Below are positions 21,366 through 32,125 of a stretch of DNA of 33,172 nt, in pieces. How positions within the stretch are numbered: the stretch's first letter is position 1; every line of letters begins with the position of its first letter. Source of the DNA: Phlegmacium glaucopus (Eukaryota > Basidiomycota > Agaricomycetes > Agaricales > Cortinariaceae); contig MU130238.1 of the NCBI GenBank assembly GCA_015039465.1, positions 96,893 to 130,064 of the forward strand, given 5' to 3'. The position numbers were made by a program, and so were the translations under genes. The notes below the pieces were generated by a model. That model worked only from the letters and a program-made list of their open reading frames with translations. It was not told where the DNA came from and did not search any database.

Positions 21366-24300
21366 ATGGCGACATTCGACCCATCGACCTATGGAAATGT
21401 AATGATTCCTAATAGAGCACCAGTCTTATCCTACTATCCGAAAACTGCCTACGAGGTATTTGTCGATTGAATATGGTTTCTGCCGGTGTATGATTGCTGA
21501 TATTATCGACTCAGACTGGCGATGGGTTGGACAATGCGGGTGATTTGTTGTCTTCGTCGGGAATTGAATCTGCAGCTATTTCGTATGTGAAAAACGCGCT
21601 AGGAGAACTTATTTCGGGTTCAGGGATTGAATACATAAGTGGGTATACAATGGGCAATATGACGTATGCATATGTCCGGCAGACAAAGGTAAACCACTTT
21701 CCTGCACGATTTCATAGATACTCATATAATATTCATCTTATAGTCAAACGGTATTCGAATTCCCAATGCAGTTGCTAATATTGCATGGAAGGGCGACTGT
21801 GTTGTAGCTTTTGGCTATTCTTTTGTGAAAATACGCATGTGTTCCTATCCTTTGATTCACTATGTTCCTTACCACTACTGTAGGTTCGACTGCAAAACAG
21901 AACCCAACATTGCACGTCGATCATGCTATATCTAAGGCTGAGTACGCATTGAACGGTACACATAACGGCCGCCCAACCAAGTTAGAATACTTTGCGAAGC
22001 CAAACGGCGACCTCGCGCTTGTGCATGTCATCGACATTCAGAACAAAAAAGAGGGTACACATTACGAGGCATTAGTGGATGCGCATTCTGGAGAAGTTTT
22101 GTCTGCGATCGATTTTGTTTGGCATGCTACGGCAAGTATATGATAGAAATTATCTGAAACATTACTTAGCAAAGGAAGCAGTACAAGGTACTTCCTATCC
22201 CCGGGGAAGCCGTACCTCCACATGGATTCAAGACGTTAACTGATCCACAAGATTACGTAGCATCTCCGTCGGGATGGCACACTGGGACGGCTACTGAGTG
22301 AGTGACATTATTACTTACTGGAACGACTCCGAACGCCAAGGCAATTAAATTGTGATCTCTCTAAAGGGGAAATAATGTTGTTGCATTCCACTCGGACAAA
22401 ACCACCTCGGAGAGCTCTTCTACCCTTAATTTCGACTATTCTTTTGATGAAAATAAAGAACCTAGCGACTATCTCGACGCTGCACGCGTCAATGCCTTCT
22501 ACGTTGCAAATACTGTCCATGATTTTTTTTACAGATATGGGTTTACCGAGGTGGCCTTTAACTACCAGGAGGACAACTTCGGCGAAGGTGGAAAAGACGG
22601 CGACAGAGTCAAGGTGTCGGTACAAGACCCAGACGGGATGAATAATTCTTCGTTTGATCCCCACCCAGAGTAAGTTCCAGAAGAAAATCATTAACAAATA
22701 TCAAGCTGACAGGAGTCATAAACAGTGGTACATCGGGAACTTGCTACTTGTATGTATATTCATTCCAAATTAAATTGATATACCTTACCAGCCATCGGTA
22801 CTCTTAGGTACGTCTACAAGCAGGAGGATAGTACGAAGAAAGTGAGTGATGCCTGATTGGAAAAGTTGTCCATTTCCCTCAATTGTTGTAGAACCGTGAC
22901 TCCTCTCTGGATAATGGCATCATCATTCACGAGCTGACCCATGGATTGACCATCCGTATGACTGGCGGTGGGACTACATCCACATTAAGCACCTCAGAAG
23001 CCAGAGGGCTGGCCGAAGGGTGGTCAGATGCGATGGCTGAGTGCGAATCAACACCGTGTTTCCAGTAGTCACGATTTACCTTCAACTCCTTTGCTGTCTA
23101 GCTGGGTGTACCAAACGTACGAATCGGCCACTATTAAAGACTACGCGCACGCGGTGTATGCAACCGGCAAGGAAGGAGGCAACCGCTTGCATCCTTACTC
23201 AACTTCAAAGTGCGTTTTCAATCAATGAATATCCTACTCCCTCATGATATGCATCCTTACATAGAGTTACGAATCCCCTGAGATACTCGGATGTCAAAAA
23301 TTACGACGAATCCCACGGTATTTTTCCAGCCCGCTTTGCTTAAGTAAATTGCTAATGGGTAATCTTACAGACATAGGACAGGTGTGGGCCAACATCCTCC
23401 ACAACGTCCACGCTGCCCTCGTTGATAAATATGGATTCTCTAAAACGGCGATGACTAACCCTGACGGCACTGAGGGCAACATCGTATTCTTGCATCTTTT
23501 CATCGATGCTCTGGCTCTGCAGCCTGTCAGACCTACATGTAAGTGAATTTATTTGAAATCAGTGGATCATAACCTCCATACAATTTTTTTTAGTTGTATT
23601 TGCGCGTCAAGCATGGATTCAAGCAGATGCGAACCGATACAATGGTGCGAACGAGACGCTTTTGTGGAAGGCATTTGCAAGTCGTGGTCTTGGCGTTGGG
23701 GCTCAGACTAAGAATTATGTGGAAAGCACGTCGTTGCCTTCCCACTTTAGGCCAGTCATTATCGCGCGGAATCCTATTCTGCTTCCCCCCCTCACGGATG
23801 AAATATGTCGTGATGACCCAAATTCCGGGCCCCTAAGCTATGGTAACAATAGTATTGTGTCTATCAGCGTCAACCCACAGACCATCATTACCATCTTTGG
23901 AGTAAGGTATCCCTCCCGTTCCTTCCGCTCAACTTTTCTGACTCCCTCTCAATTCAGGTTGTTGCCGCAGGCTCTCAGGCGCAGATGGTCAGGGCCGATC
24001 TCATAGACGCAGACCTCAAACCACAGACTACTGTCTTCTTCGACGGGAATTCAAAGGAATCTTTGTCTCTCGTGAGAAGCTCTGCTAATAATAAGGCTGT
24101 AACATGGGGCCCTTTCGACAAGGAGATGACGGTAGAGCTCACCTTTTACCGCAATGATAATACTGGACACGGTTGGTCTGTAAATGCCATCAATGTTGAC
24201 AAGATGAAGGAGGTACGTAATTCTCCACTTACGCCTTGCTTAGATATTGAAAATTTCCCATGAATATAGTACTTTGACGAGGATCTTAAGACGGCCATTT

Positions 24301-24483
24301 CTGTGGTATGACTCCAACATAATCTGCTTCGAAAATGAGCCATAGGGATACTGATATATTGAACTCTGAATAGATACCAATTGATGATGGGACAACCTTG
24401 ACTGTCACCCGTATGACGTGCGCTTTGAGCATATATTAGCCATGAGGATGTACTGATATGATCTTGATACAGCCTTTTACTAG
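21366..24483 (+). CDS. Fungalysin-type M36 metallopeptidase with a novel C-terminal domain, 17 exons
   Basis: Zinc endopeptidase of family M36, normally secreted and self-activating by removing an FTP propeptide. My model sums to 2178 nt (725 aa). It contains an FTP-like part (DGLDNAGDLL to about residue 200), the catalytic domain with zinc motif HELTH (22928-22942, about residues 364-368) and the Glu of EGWSD as third ligand, then HPYSTS, DIGQVWANILHNVH and GLGVGAQTKNYVES. From about residue 563 a ~163-residue extension follows that usual fungalysins lack and that matches the divergent gene at 19602-20334. Introns are short; one is GC-AG. The start is uncertain: ATG 21366 has no signal peptide, and the same frame is open upstream from ATG 21276 except for a TGA at 21357-21359. 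The true 5' exon may be missing or mutated. The exon 3/4 junction near 21825-21900 is also a choice among several. Confidence 0.85.
22132..22181 (+). other. GC-AG intron in the fungalysin gene
   Basis: The propeptide frame runs to HAT, then GCAAGT...GAAGCAG (50 nt), then continues YKVLPIP in phase 0. A GT-AG solution nearby (GTATAT at 22136) breaks the frame. GCAAGT matches the known consensus of the minor GC donor class. Confidence 0.65.
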
Positions 24484-24849
24484 TATAACAAGTCTAAGCG
24501 GCTAGTCGTGAATTTTAGCATAGGGATTGGATGGAACTGGCCAACCTGTACAAGAACAGGAACGAATAGTACAGCATCATGATGAACTAAATAAGAATTT
24601 GTATCGATTTACTGGTCTCTTTGAATTATAAAATGGATTTGTACGACTCATTCCGTTTACTTAAAATCAAGTTACTTAGATTTCCTTTCTTGATAATATG
24701 TCACCATTTTCTCAAGCTGACATGCAATGTTTTTTGAACATCATTTAGGGCGGATGCATTATTTTATTACGCGCATGCATAGCATGCGCGCGTATCATGA
24801 GCCTCAGCGGATTGATTAAGTTGATCGCCATCTTCATTAATATTGCTGA
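24484..24849. other. Downstream of fungalysin; GC-rich near-palindrome
   Basis: No gene. TACGCGCATGC ATA GCATGCGCGCGTA at about 24768-24796 is a near-perfect inverted repeat (one CG extra on the right) in otherwise AT-rich DNA. It could be a cruciform, a transcription-end structure or a transposon scar. Confidence 0.45.
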
Positions 24850-25805
24850 ATCATAGATACTACAATCCTAAGTCCACCCACCCCTCCTCCGCAATTTAAG
24901 CTCTTCTCCGAGCTCTTACGGTGGCAACAATCAAGCAACAAACTTATTGCCGCCGTTCTCGCTTCCTTACTTCCCGATTTGGATAATTTCGCGCGCACGG
25001 GCTGTGACTTTTCTCATTATAACCACCACCATCGGACGCTTTGGAGCGTTCAACGCGTTCGCGGACCCTCTCAAACTCAAAACTATGAGCTTCTTTCAGA
25101 AAAATGGACCTACGTCAACGCACAAATGGTAAGTGTGTTAATAGTAATACAAAAGCTTTTAAAGTAAAATCCTTTCATACTCATCGATTATCAATTACCA
25201 TCCAGATCAACATGCCGTCGTATATTAGTCACTCTGTCTCTTACAAGCCTCATTTGCGGCCCTCCATTCGCTCCACCCAGTCCTTGGTCAGAGCCCAGCG
25301 TCTAGTAATTTGAATCCCAACGACAATGATTCTGGCCCACGTTCAACTTCAAGATGTGGGGTTGCCCTCATTACCATCGTCATCATCGTCAGCGCCAGTG
25401 ATAATAATACCATCCACACCCACTCCGAACGCAAACACCAACACCAACAGAAACACTGCTGCAGACCCCCTAACCTGCAACCACAATACTCCTCTTCTCC
25501 CTCTGCCATTAGCCTCCTTGACGCCGTGGTGGGCTTCGGGCTTGAGTTCGAGTTCGCCTATGGAAAAGATCATGCCGGACGGAGGCACAGGCGTTGATAT
25601 TCACGCGTTGATCCCCAGAAAGCAGCAGCAGCACATCATTGATGACGGCGTCCCTACTCAGTCTCCCTCGTCGGCACATCCTCTTGCCCTTGGCTCTTCA
25701 AACTCCTACGGCTCCGATGGCATGTGTATAGCGGAGGAAATGGAGAAGGTCAAGCCGATGTTGAAGAAGGACTTGAATTGTGTTGGGATAACGAAAGGTG
25801 GCTGA
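24850..25805 (+). CDS. Unrecognised spliced gene, probably partial or mutated
   Basis: A frame open from about 24855 (PPTPPPQFKLFSELLRWQQS, then SNKLIAAVLASLLPDLDNFA) runs to 25128, continues after a phase-0 intron 25129-25205 (GTAAGT...ATCCAG) as INMPSYISHSVSYKPHL and meets TGA at 25311-25313. In the same frame, beginning with ATG 25326, a further 159 codons are open to 25805 (S/P/T/N-rich linker, then GGTGVDIHALIPRKQQQ and EEMEKVKPMLKKDLN). The shared frame across the TGA suggests one gene with a nonsense change, or a missed intron. No domain recognised, and no start codon in the first part. Confidence 0.35.
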
Positions 25806-28092
25806 AGACTGATGCGCGGAACATGCATCAGGCCCACGGAGGGGTGGAACCTGAATCATCAGGGTGTATGCCAGATGCCCAGATGTTGTAGGGCGATACA
25901 GCAGGTTTAGACTTGGATTTTATGCCTTTAAGGTCGTCTCCTAGTCGCTGGCCTCACTAGGCCTCACTGCCAACACAACACCGTCGTGGCGGTTTCAACC
26001 AGCTCATCGTCGACCCCGATCCGCGTTGATCTCATCACTGTATTGAATATGGGCTTCTTTTCTTCGACGTTCATCAACTTCAATGTTGGGTAGGATATCA
26101 TTCGCCCACCATCTCAGCAACGAAATTCACTCTCGACTGTTCAAGCTTCAACTCTACCTCTCGCCTCTTTTCGGACGAATCCCATAATCCTCAACGCCTG
26201 GACCTCAAGTCATATTCTTCCGGGTTCACGTACTCGCGACACGGCTCGTAACCCCGCGCCGACCCTTCATGGACAACGTAGGACGAGTTGAATATTCTCA
26301 ACAATGTTGTTACAAGGAAGGTATGCCAAGTGCCAGAGAGGCCGAAATTGGCAGGCCGACCAACTTACGATAACCTTAATCTAACTTTCGTTCTAAGCCT
26401 TTCGACTTTTCCGCTAAGAACCGCTGCGACAACGCTCCGAGCCTTTTGAGTCAACAGCGTCAAGCCTGATCACCACAACTCGCTCTCTATTCTCAATCTA
26501 TGCTCTCTCAGGTCTAAATTAGCCAAGATCCATTTGAAGAGCGCTTATGCGCTAGCACGATTTCAGGAGGCAGAATACGGTTTTTCGATAACTTGAGGTT
26601 TTCTCCCAGATTTTTGGAGGTAAGGTATAAATTGCTGATATGCCTGTTAGTAAATGAATTCGAGTATATTTCTCAAATCAATTCCTCTTATTTTTTACTC
26701 TCTTCTGCCACTATGTACTGATGATGCCCTGTTGGCGTCAACATCAGTCTGGCCAGTCGCTGATAATGATAATAGAAGTACCAACAGTTCGGTTCCCTCT
26801 ATCTCTTGAGAATTGAACCGAACTTAATTAAGTCCATGTCACCGTGACAACTATGTAGTCGAATGCCGACTAGGTGTGTGTGGAGGAAATGAGTTATGGG
26901 CTTACAGCTCAATCGCAACGAACGCCGTAGAATTCGACTCTTCTTTTCACCAATAATAATGCCTATCAAATCGGGTGGCTACCTTTATTATCAACGTTCA
27001 GGCCCTTTCTACCTAACCCAAACTCGGCGGAGCCAGTTCAATCCAGATAGTATGAGTCATCACATTACAATCAAGTCCTTTGAACTCTTTAACGACGCGA
27101 ACTAAAAGTGGAACATCATAGATCGCAAATATGGACATCATAGAATTGTAAACGTTCGCCATAAGCAATACGCAGTATTTGTAGTACTCGTGCAGTAGCC
27201 AGAGAGCAGGTCGTTGGATGGGAGAGGGATCAAACGTGGCTTGTTCAGAAAACTAGAGTCAAAGGACATATACGTTCGTCTTCATTGTGGTTAGAGCCTC
27301 GATGCATAAGCCGAGACGCTAATTTTATTCTATCTTCCCAGAATCTCCACGAGGGATTCTAACGTTTCTGGGCCTAGGCCGCCTAGCAGACATTGAAGGC
27401 ACACCAGTGAGGATGACATCACTTAACCCGCTGCTTTTTATTAACAACGGGCTCTGGGAGATCGCCCTTGCTGACGTATATACCGATCCACGCAACTGGT
27501 GGATGTTCAGGGATGTGGAGACGGGAAGTAATGCAGAAGTCGAGCCTGCCTTGGGTAATGGAAGAGCTGCATATGAGACAGCAACCTGGAGGGATGGTTA
27601 TTCGAGCCGTGCTTCTCGCATTACCGCCCATCTCTCCTTCAAAGCCGTTAGAACTGTGGGGTTTCTTCTAATCAGATCTGCGAGACGCTAATTTGGGATG
27701 GCATAGAGCCTGAGACCTGCCTAAGAGTTCGTCCAGAACGGCACTGAGATAGCGAACAAGATTTGTCGGACTCATAAAGTCTGGCCAACCCTCCAACTTA
27801 GGCATAAAGATGACAGGATTCGAAACCTTCGAAAAAGTCTCTCGTGACTCGTCCACGATTTTTCAGGGAACCAACATTTTGACGACATGCGAAATCTTCG
27901 AAGTGGCCCAGTGTGGACCTCCCGTGGATTCGGTGCACCGACTATGTGATACCTCCCTCTCTCTCGATTTTCGATCGTCAGCTACAAAGGCTGTCGTAAT
28001 GAATCTCAGGATTCCTCTTCTAAGTGGCAAGCCGTTACGTCGCAGAATATTCTAAATATAAAAATATTGACTCGAACATCGCTCAGGGGGAA
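25806..28092. other. Long stretch without a supported gene
   Basis: Contains several medium frames (26896-27105, 27407-27691, 27810-28055, all +) without introns that would link them and without known motifs. From 26030 to 26290 more than one + frame has protein-like composition (for example FINFNVG and HILPGSRTRDTARNP) broken by stops, so it may be a decayed gene. AGGTATAAATTGC at about 26622-26634 is TATA-like. Confidence 0.35.
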
Positions 28093-28370
28093 AGGCGCCT
28101 TGGGGATCAATGACCCAGATGGCAGATGAGAATGTTATTTTGGTATGATTTCATATCTTTCCGAAGCACTTGATATGTTACTTATATATACCTTAGATTC
28201 TCACTCGACAAACGGTCTTTCCTGATATTCTCACCGGAGATTCTTCCGAATCCGATAAGTCTGATGAAAATTATATTCTTGAGGGCGGCAAATGCATTGC
28301 GCTTGTTAATAAGGTTGATGAGGATGTGAAATAGTCTGGGGGCCTTTCAAGGAGAAGAGAGTGGGAATAT
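28093..28370 (+). pseudogene. Possible third, decayed copy of the fungalysin C-terminal domain
   Basis: An exon ending ADENVIL (about 28140) joins through GTATGATTTC...CCTTAG to ILTRQTVFPDILTGDSSESD and GGKCIALVNKVDEDVK, followed by a frame change and EIVWGPFKEKRVGIS. Spacing and residues recall VIIARNPILLPPLTDE ... SIVSISVNPQ ... VTWGPFDKEMTVEL of the peptidase extension, including the WGPF motif. The middle portion of the domain is missing and a stop precedes the WGPF part. Similarity is weak; this is a hypothesis. Confidence 0.3.
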
Positions 28371-29455
28371 CATCGGCACGGTATGACACACCGAATCTTA
28401 GGTCCCAGTCTATCAAAAAGAAAAACCATGTTCGTGGTTCTTTTCGTTTTTATTATTAAATAATGACGGAGCATTCACCTTGCATTCACCGTATCCGTGG
28501 AAGAATGACGCTGTCAGCAATAGGATGTCAAGTATATGTAAATTTTTTAAATATAAGCATAGCTCTCTATGAATTTGTGGGGTCCTCGAAAACTATTAAG
28601 ATGGCAATAAAGCACAAGAACGCTATTATCTATTCGTTGCGAAGTTTAACTGATAAAGTTCTGGATGATGCACCAGCAAACTCAGGGTCATCAGACCAAT
28701 GCCGAACACTGGTCGGTCTTTCGCATCTTTGGTGTCTTTACGAAGACTTGAAAGATGGTAGAGACTTAAAGACCAAAGAACAGTGTCCCTTACTATCCAG
28801 GAAGCACGCTTCCATCTTTCGGGGATATCTTTATCCTATTGACTCACCCATGATCATCATTTGAAGACAATTTACTGCCAAAAGTATTCTATGAACTCTA
28901 TCTTATCAGGCGCCCGACTCGAATTTCTCATGGGATTCTATTCAAGGACGCCGTGTCTGTCATGTGACACTTGCACACGATGCACACGGACCTATGCTGA
29001 TCCTTTGAAGACAATTATCCCCAAGAGTGTTCTGTTGGCTCTGTCTTATCGGGCGCCTGATACTAGGCGCCTGGCTTTTAATGGTGTGCCCTGAAGAGTC
29101 TCCCATGATCATCATTCGGACGCGGCGACATTTGCATAAAAATATTGTGATTAAGATCTGGGTGGGTGATGTCCGAGTCGCCATCTCCAATCTATCACTA
29201 CATGTTCACTCACTAAATTTTTCTTTTAATTTTCCAAGTGGCTTCCGGAACCAGCCTTTTCTTATATGACATATTCTTCTGCGGACTCCGCGTAAAGAAT
29301 CACAACTCCTGCGAATAGTTTGCCATGAGGAGCGACAAAATCCGCACTTTTTCTTAACCCAAAAGCTAACAGAGACACACTTCTGCCTATGTGTGCAAAA
29401 ATGATTACATTACAACTTAGTGTTCTGGGCATCCATTCCCACTGTAATCAATATC
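28371..29455. repeat. Non-coding region with an imperfect ~155-255 bp spaced duplication
   Basis: CACCCATGATCATCATT at about 28846-28862 recurs as CTCCCATGATCATCATT at about 29100-29116. GAAGACAATT..CCAA.AGT.TTCT....CTCT.TCTTATC.GGCGCC occurs at 28863-28914 and again at 29007-29056. The copies are diverged. A 133-codon + frame at 28463-28864 ends in the first copy and shows no domain. Confidence 0.4.
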
Positions 29456-29456
29456 G

Positions 29457-29464
29457 GTATAAAA
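29457..29464 (+). promoter_or_regulatory. TATA box of the first beta-trefoil gene
   Basis: GGTATAAAAG lies 76-83 nt upstream of the ATG at 29540, leaving room for a short 5' leader. It is the only strong TATA motif directly in front of this gene. Confidence 0.55.
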
Positions 29465-29539
29465 GATCAGTGTCGGTAGGTGATGTTCTTTATCGTTTTC
29501 ACCACCCTCAACTCTAGTGGATCCTCAGTGTCGTATACC

Positions 29540-30147
29540 ATGACTGCTGTTACACCAGAAGACGGGAAATATTACTTGATCAAGAATGTCTCTACCGGCA
29601 CATACCCAGACCTGTCGCTGGGTAAGATTGCAGACGACACCCCGATCGTTGGTTTTCGGAATCTTACATACAACAACAATCGCAAGGTCGTCTGCCTCCT
29701 CTTCTCTGTGTATTCGTTTTTATTCTTTTGCAGTGGAAGTACATTAACAAAGGAAGTGGCGAATTCGAACTTGAGAACGGAGCAAGCAAGACTTATGCAG
29801 CTCATGACAAAGACCCGAAGGATGGATCTAAGGTTTATGGCCACAGCACCGCAAAAGTCTTTCGGCTCATCAGCACCACGAACAATGGATACAAGTGAGT
29901 TTCACTACAATTGCTTGGTTGAAAAAATCAGCTAAATTGAACTCGTAGTATTCGTGTTAAGGACAAAGATCTCACCTGGTACCTCAGCGACAGCAAAGAT
30001 GGAACCCAGGTGCGTTTGAATCTTCAAATCTCGTGAAACAAGTTAATTCTGCACTCCCAGCTCACCCTCAGTGACAAGATACAAGACGTCGAACAAGCAT
30101 GGAACCTTTATCGAGGTCAATTTAGTGGGGATGAACAATCCTTGTGA
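29540..30147 (+). CDS. Small beta-trefoil protein, unit 1 (lectin or protease-inhibitor-like), 3' end altered by an insertion
   Basis: Exons 29540-29686, 29734-29894, 29949-30009 and 30061-30147 give 151 aa with GT-AG introns of 47, 54 and 51 nt. The protein starts MTAVTPEDGKYYLIKN and has VSTGTYPDLSLG, the spaced W/Y and G pattern (WKYINKGSGEFELENG, KVFRLISTT) and LTLSDKIQDVEQAWNLYR. This is the pattern of cytoplasmic mushroom beta-trefoil proteins such as ricin-B-type lectins and mycocypin/cospin-like protease inhibitors; I cannot tell which from sequence. No signal peptide. The last nine codons before TGA 30145-30147 include bases of the foldback element inserted at 30126, so the natural end is lost. 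A second unit lies on the far side of the insertion. Confidence 0.7.
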
Positions 30148-31320
30148 GTGTGACATCAGGTCACATCCATGTGACATGCTATGTGACAGCCGATTTCATG
30201 AGACATTGAGTTTCTGCTCACTACAACAACAAGATGATAAATATTCTGCTGTAGACACCTCAATAAAAGCATTTTACATTGCCCTATAAGAGCCATTTTT
30301 TTAATTATGTAATATTTGTTCCAAAAATGCGCAGTCACATGCAAACACCAGCCAAATATGAGCCTCCAAAGTGTATGGACCATATCTTATGAAGGACTTT
30401 ATGTATTGACTTAATTTTTGGGTGCTTTCCACTCAGAATTTTAAGCTGAATCGAGCTATAAGAGCGGATTTTTAAAATATGACCCCTAATAGTAAGATAC
30501 ACATGTAGAATACACAGTTTATGTACTTATATGACATAAAATAAAAATTCTAATCTTATAGGGTTTTTACTAGAAATATTTAGAGCAATTTTGGTCTGCA
30601 AATCTAGTCACAGAGTGCTCTTTTTGCAGAGTTATAGCTAGACAGCACTTTGAGTGCTGGCAGGTATTCCAAGGCATGGTCTGGCATGTATGACACACAC
30701 ATTTACACCTATACCTCCACTACAGAGTTCATAAATCATCTATATTCTGCCATTTGCATGAGATCAGTGGTTTGTTTGATCAAATCTCTGTGCTAAACAG
30801 TGCTCTGGCTATAACTCTGCAACAAGAGCACTCCGTGACTAGATTTGCAGACCAAAATTGCTCTAAATATTTCTAGTAAAAACCCTATAAGATTAGAATT
30901 TTTATTTTATGTCATATAAGTACATAAACTGTGTATTCTACATGTGTATCTTACTATTAGGGGTCATATTTTAAAAATCCGCTCTTATAGCTCGATTCAG
31001 CTTAAAATTCTGAGTGGAAAGCACCCAAAAATTAAGTCAATACATAAAGTCCTTCATAAGATATGGTCCATACACTTTGGAGGCTCATATTTGGCTGGTG
31101 TTTGCATGTGACTGCGCATTTTTGGAACAAATATTACATAATTAAAAAAATGGCTCTTATAGGGCAATGTAAAATGCTTTTATTGAGGTGTCTACAGCAG
31201 AATATTTATCATCTTGTTGTTGTAGTGAGCAGAAACTCAATGTCTCATGAAATCGGCTGTCACATAGCATGTCACATGGATGTGACCTGATGTCACACTC
31301 ACAAGGATTGTTCATCCCCA
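30126..31320. mobile_element. 1195-bp foldback/MITE-type element with 515-bp terminal inverted repeats
   Basis: 30126-30640 and 30806-31320 are reverse complements with no indels and only a few mismatches near the inner end; the loop is 30641-30805. The ends read TGGGGATGAACAATCC. The 7-bp sequence AATTTAG stands directly on both sides (30119-30125 and 31321-31327), a target-site duplication. Identical short frames in the two arms are by-products of the repeat. There is no transposase, so the element is non-autonomous. High arm identity means a recent insertion or continued conversion between arms. Superfamily not assigned: 7 bp lies between common 8- and 9-bp classes. Confidence 0.9.
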
Positions 31321-31327
31321 AATTTAG

Positions 31328-31814
31328 ATACCATGTCTGCCCCGAAGACGGGAAGATTTACAAGATCAAGAATTCCTCTGAGGGCACATACGCAGACATG
31401 GCCCTTGGTTTGACCGCCGACGGCAATCCGGTCGTTGGTTTTCAGGATCTTTCATACAACGACAATCGCAAGGTAATCTGTTCGTCTCCTCTATGTAATA
31501 TTCTACGTTTTGATCCCCTTTGCAGTGGAAGTACATCAACAAAGGAAGTGGTGAATTCGAACTTGAGAATCAAGCAAGCAAGACTTATGCGGCTCATGAC
31601 ACAGACCCAAAGGAGGGGTCTGAGGTTTATGGCCACAGCACCGCAAAAGTCTTTCGACTCATCGATTGCAAGGACAAGAAATACAAGTGAGCTTCGCAAC
31701 TATTCCTTGGTTGAAAAAAACCAGCTAAATTGAACTTGTAGTATTCGTGTCAAGGACAAAGATCTCACCTGGTATGGCTGTCCGATTGGGGAAGTATTAA
31801 ATACACATAAATAA
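31328..31814 (+). pseudogene. Beta-trefoil unit 2, tandem paralogue, truncated
   Basis: Matches unit 1 exon by exon: an exon to 31472 (PEDGKIYKIKNSSEGTYADM), intron 31473-31525, exon 31526-31686 (same 161-nt length as in unit 1), intron 31687-31741 and an exon that agrees to codons DLTWY (about 31775) and then runs into unrelated sequence and a TAA at 31812-31814. The ACCATG at 31329-31334 looks like an old start (compare ATACCATGACTGCT of unit 1), but one base is missing between it and the conserved PEDGK frame. The last beta strands are lost. Probably non-functional alone; see the findings for its frame relation with unit 1. Confidence 0.65.
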
Positions 31815-31818
31815 TGGT

Positions 31819-32125
31819 TTGCAGAAATATATCTTGTGCGCCAAAACATTTGTACAGTGCGCAGAAATGTTTTGACCCTGCGAAATATATATTAGTGGTG
31901 CCCTAAAAAATTTATACAAGTGCGCAAATATTTATTTGCCTGCACAGATATTCTTGGGCTTGTGCGCAAACATTTTGGCTTGCGCAGAAATATTTTAGGT
32001 TGCACGGAAATATTTTAGGTTGCGCAGAAATATTTAGTCTACCCGCAGAAATTTATGTGCTGCGCGGAAATATTTTCAAGTTGTGCGCAAAATAAAAAGT
32101 TTGCGTGCGGAAATTATTATGTCCC
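31819..32125. repeat. Degenerate ~20-bp tandem repeat array
   Basis: About 13 units around TGCGCAGAAATATTTTAGGT follow each other with substitutions and small indels (TGCACGGAAATATTTTAGGT, TGCGCGGAAATATTTTCAAG, TGTGCGCAAACATTTTGGCT and similar). It begins some 45 bp after unit 2 loses homology to unit 1, so it lies inside or beside the sequence that truncated the gene. Confidence 0.75.

Noticed and set aside
30156..31290. Identical 75-codon frames (30156-30383 minus, 31063-31290 plus) as duplicated genes
   Set aside because: They lie in the two arms of the foldback element and are identical only because the arms are inverted copies.
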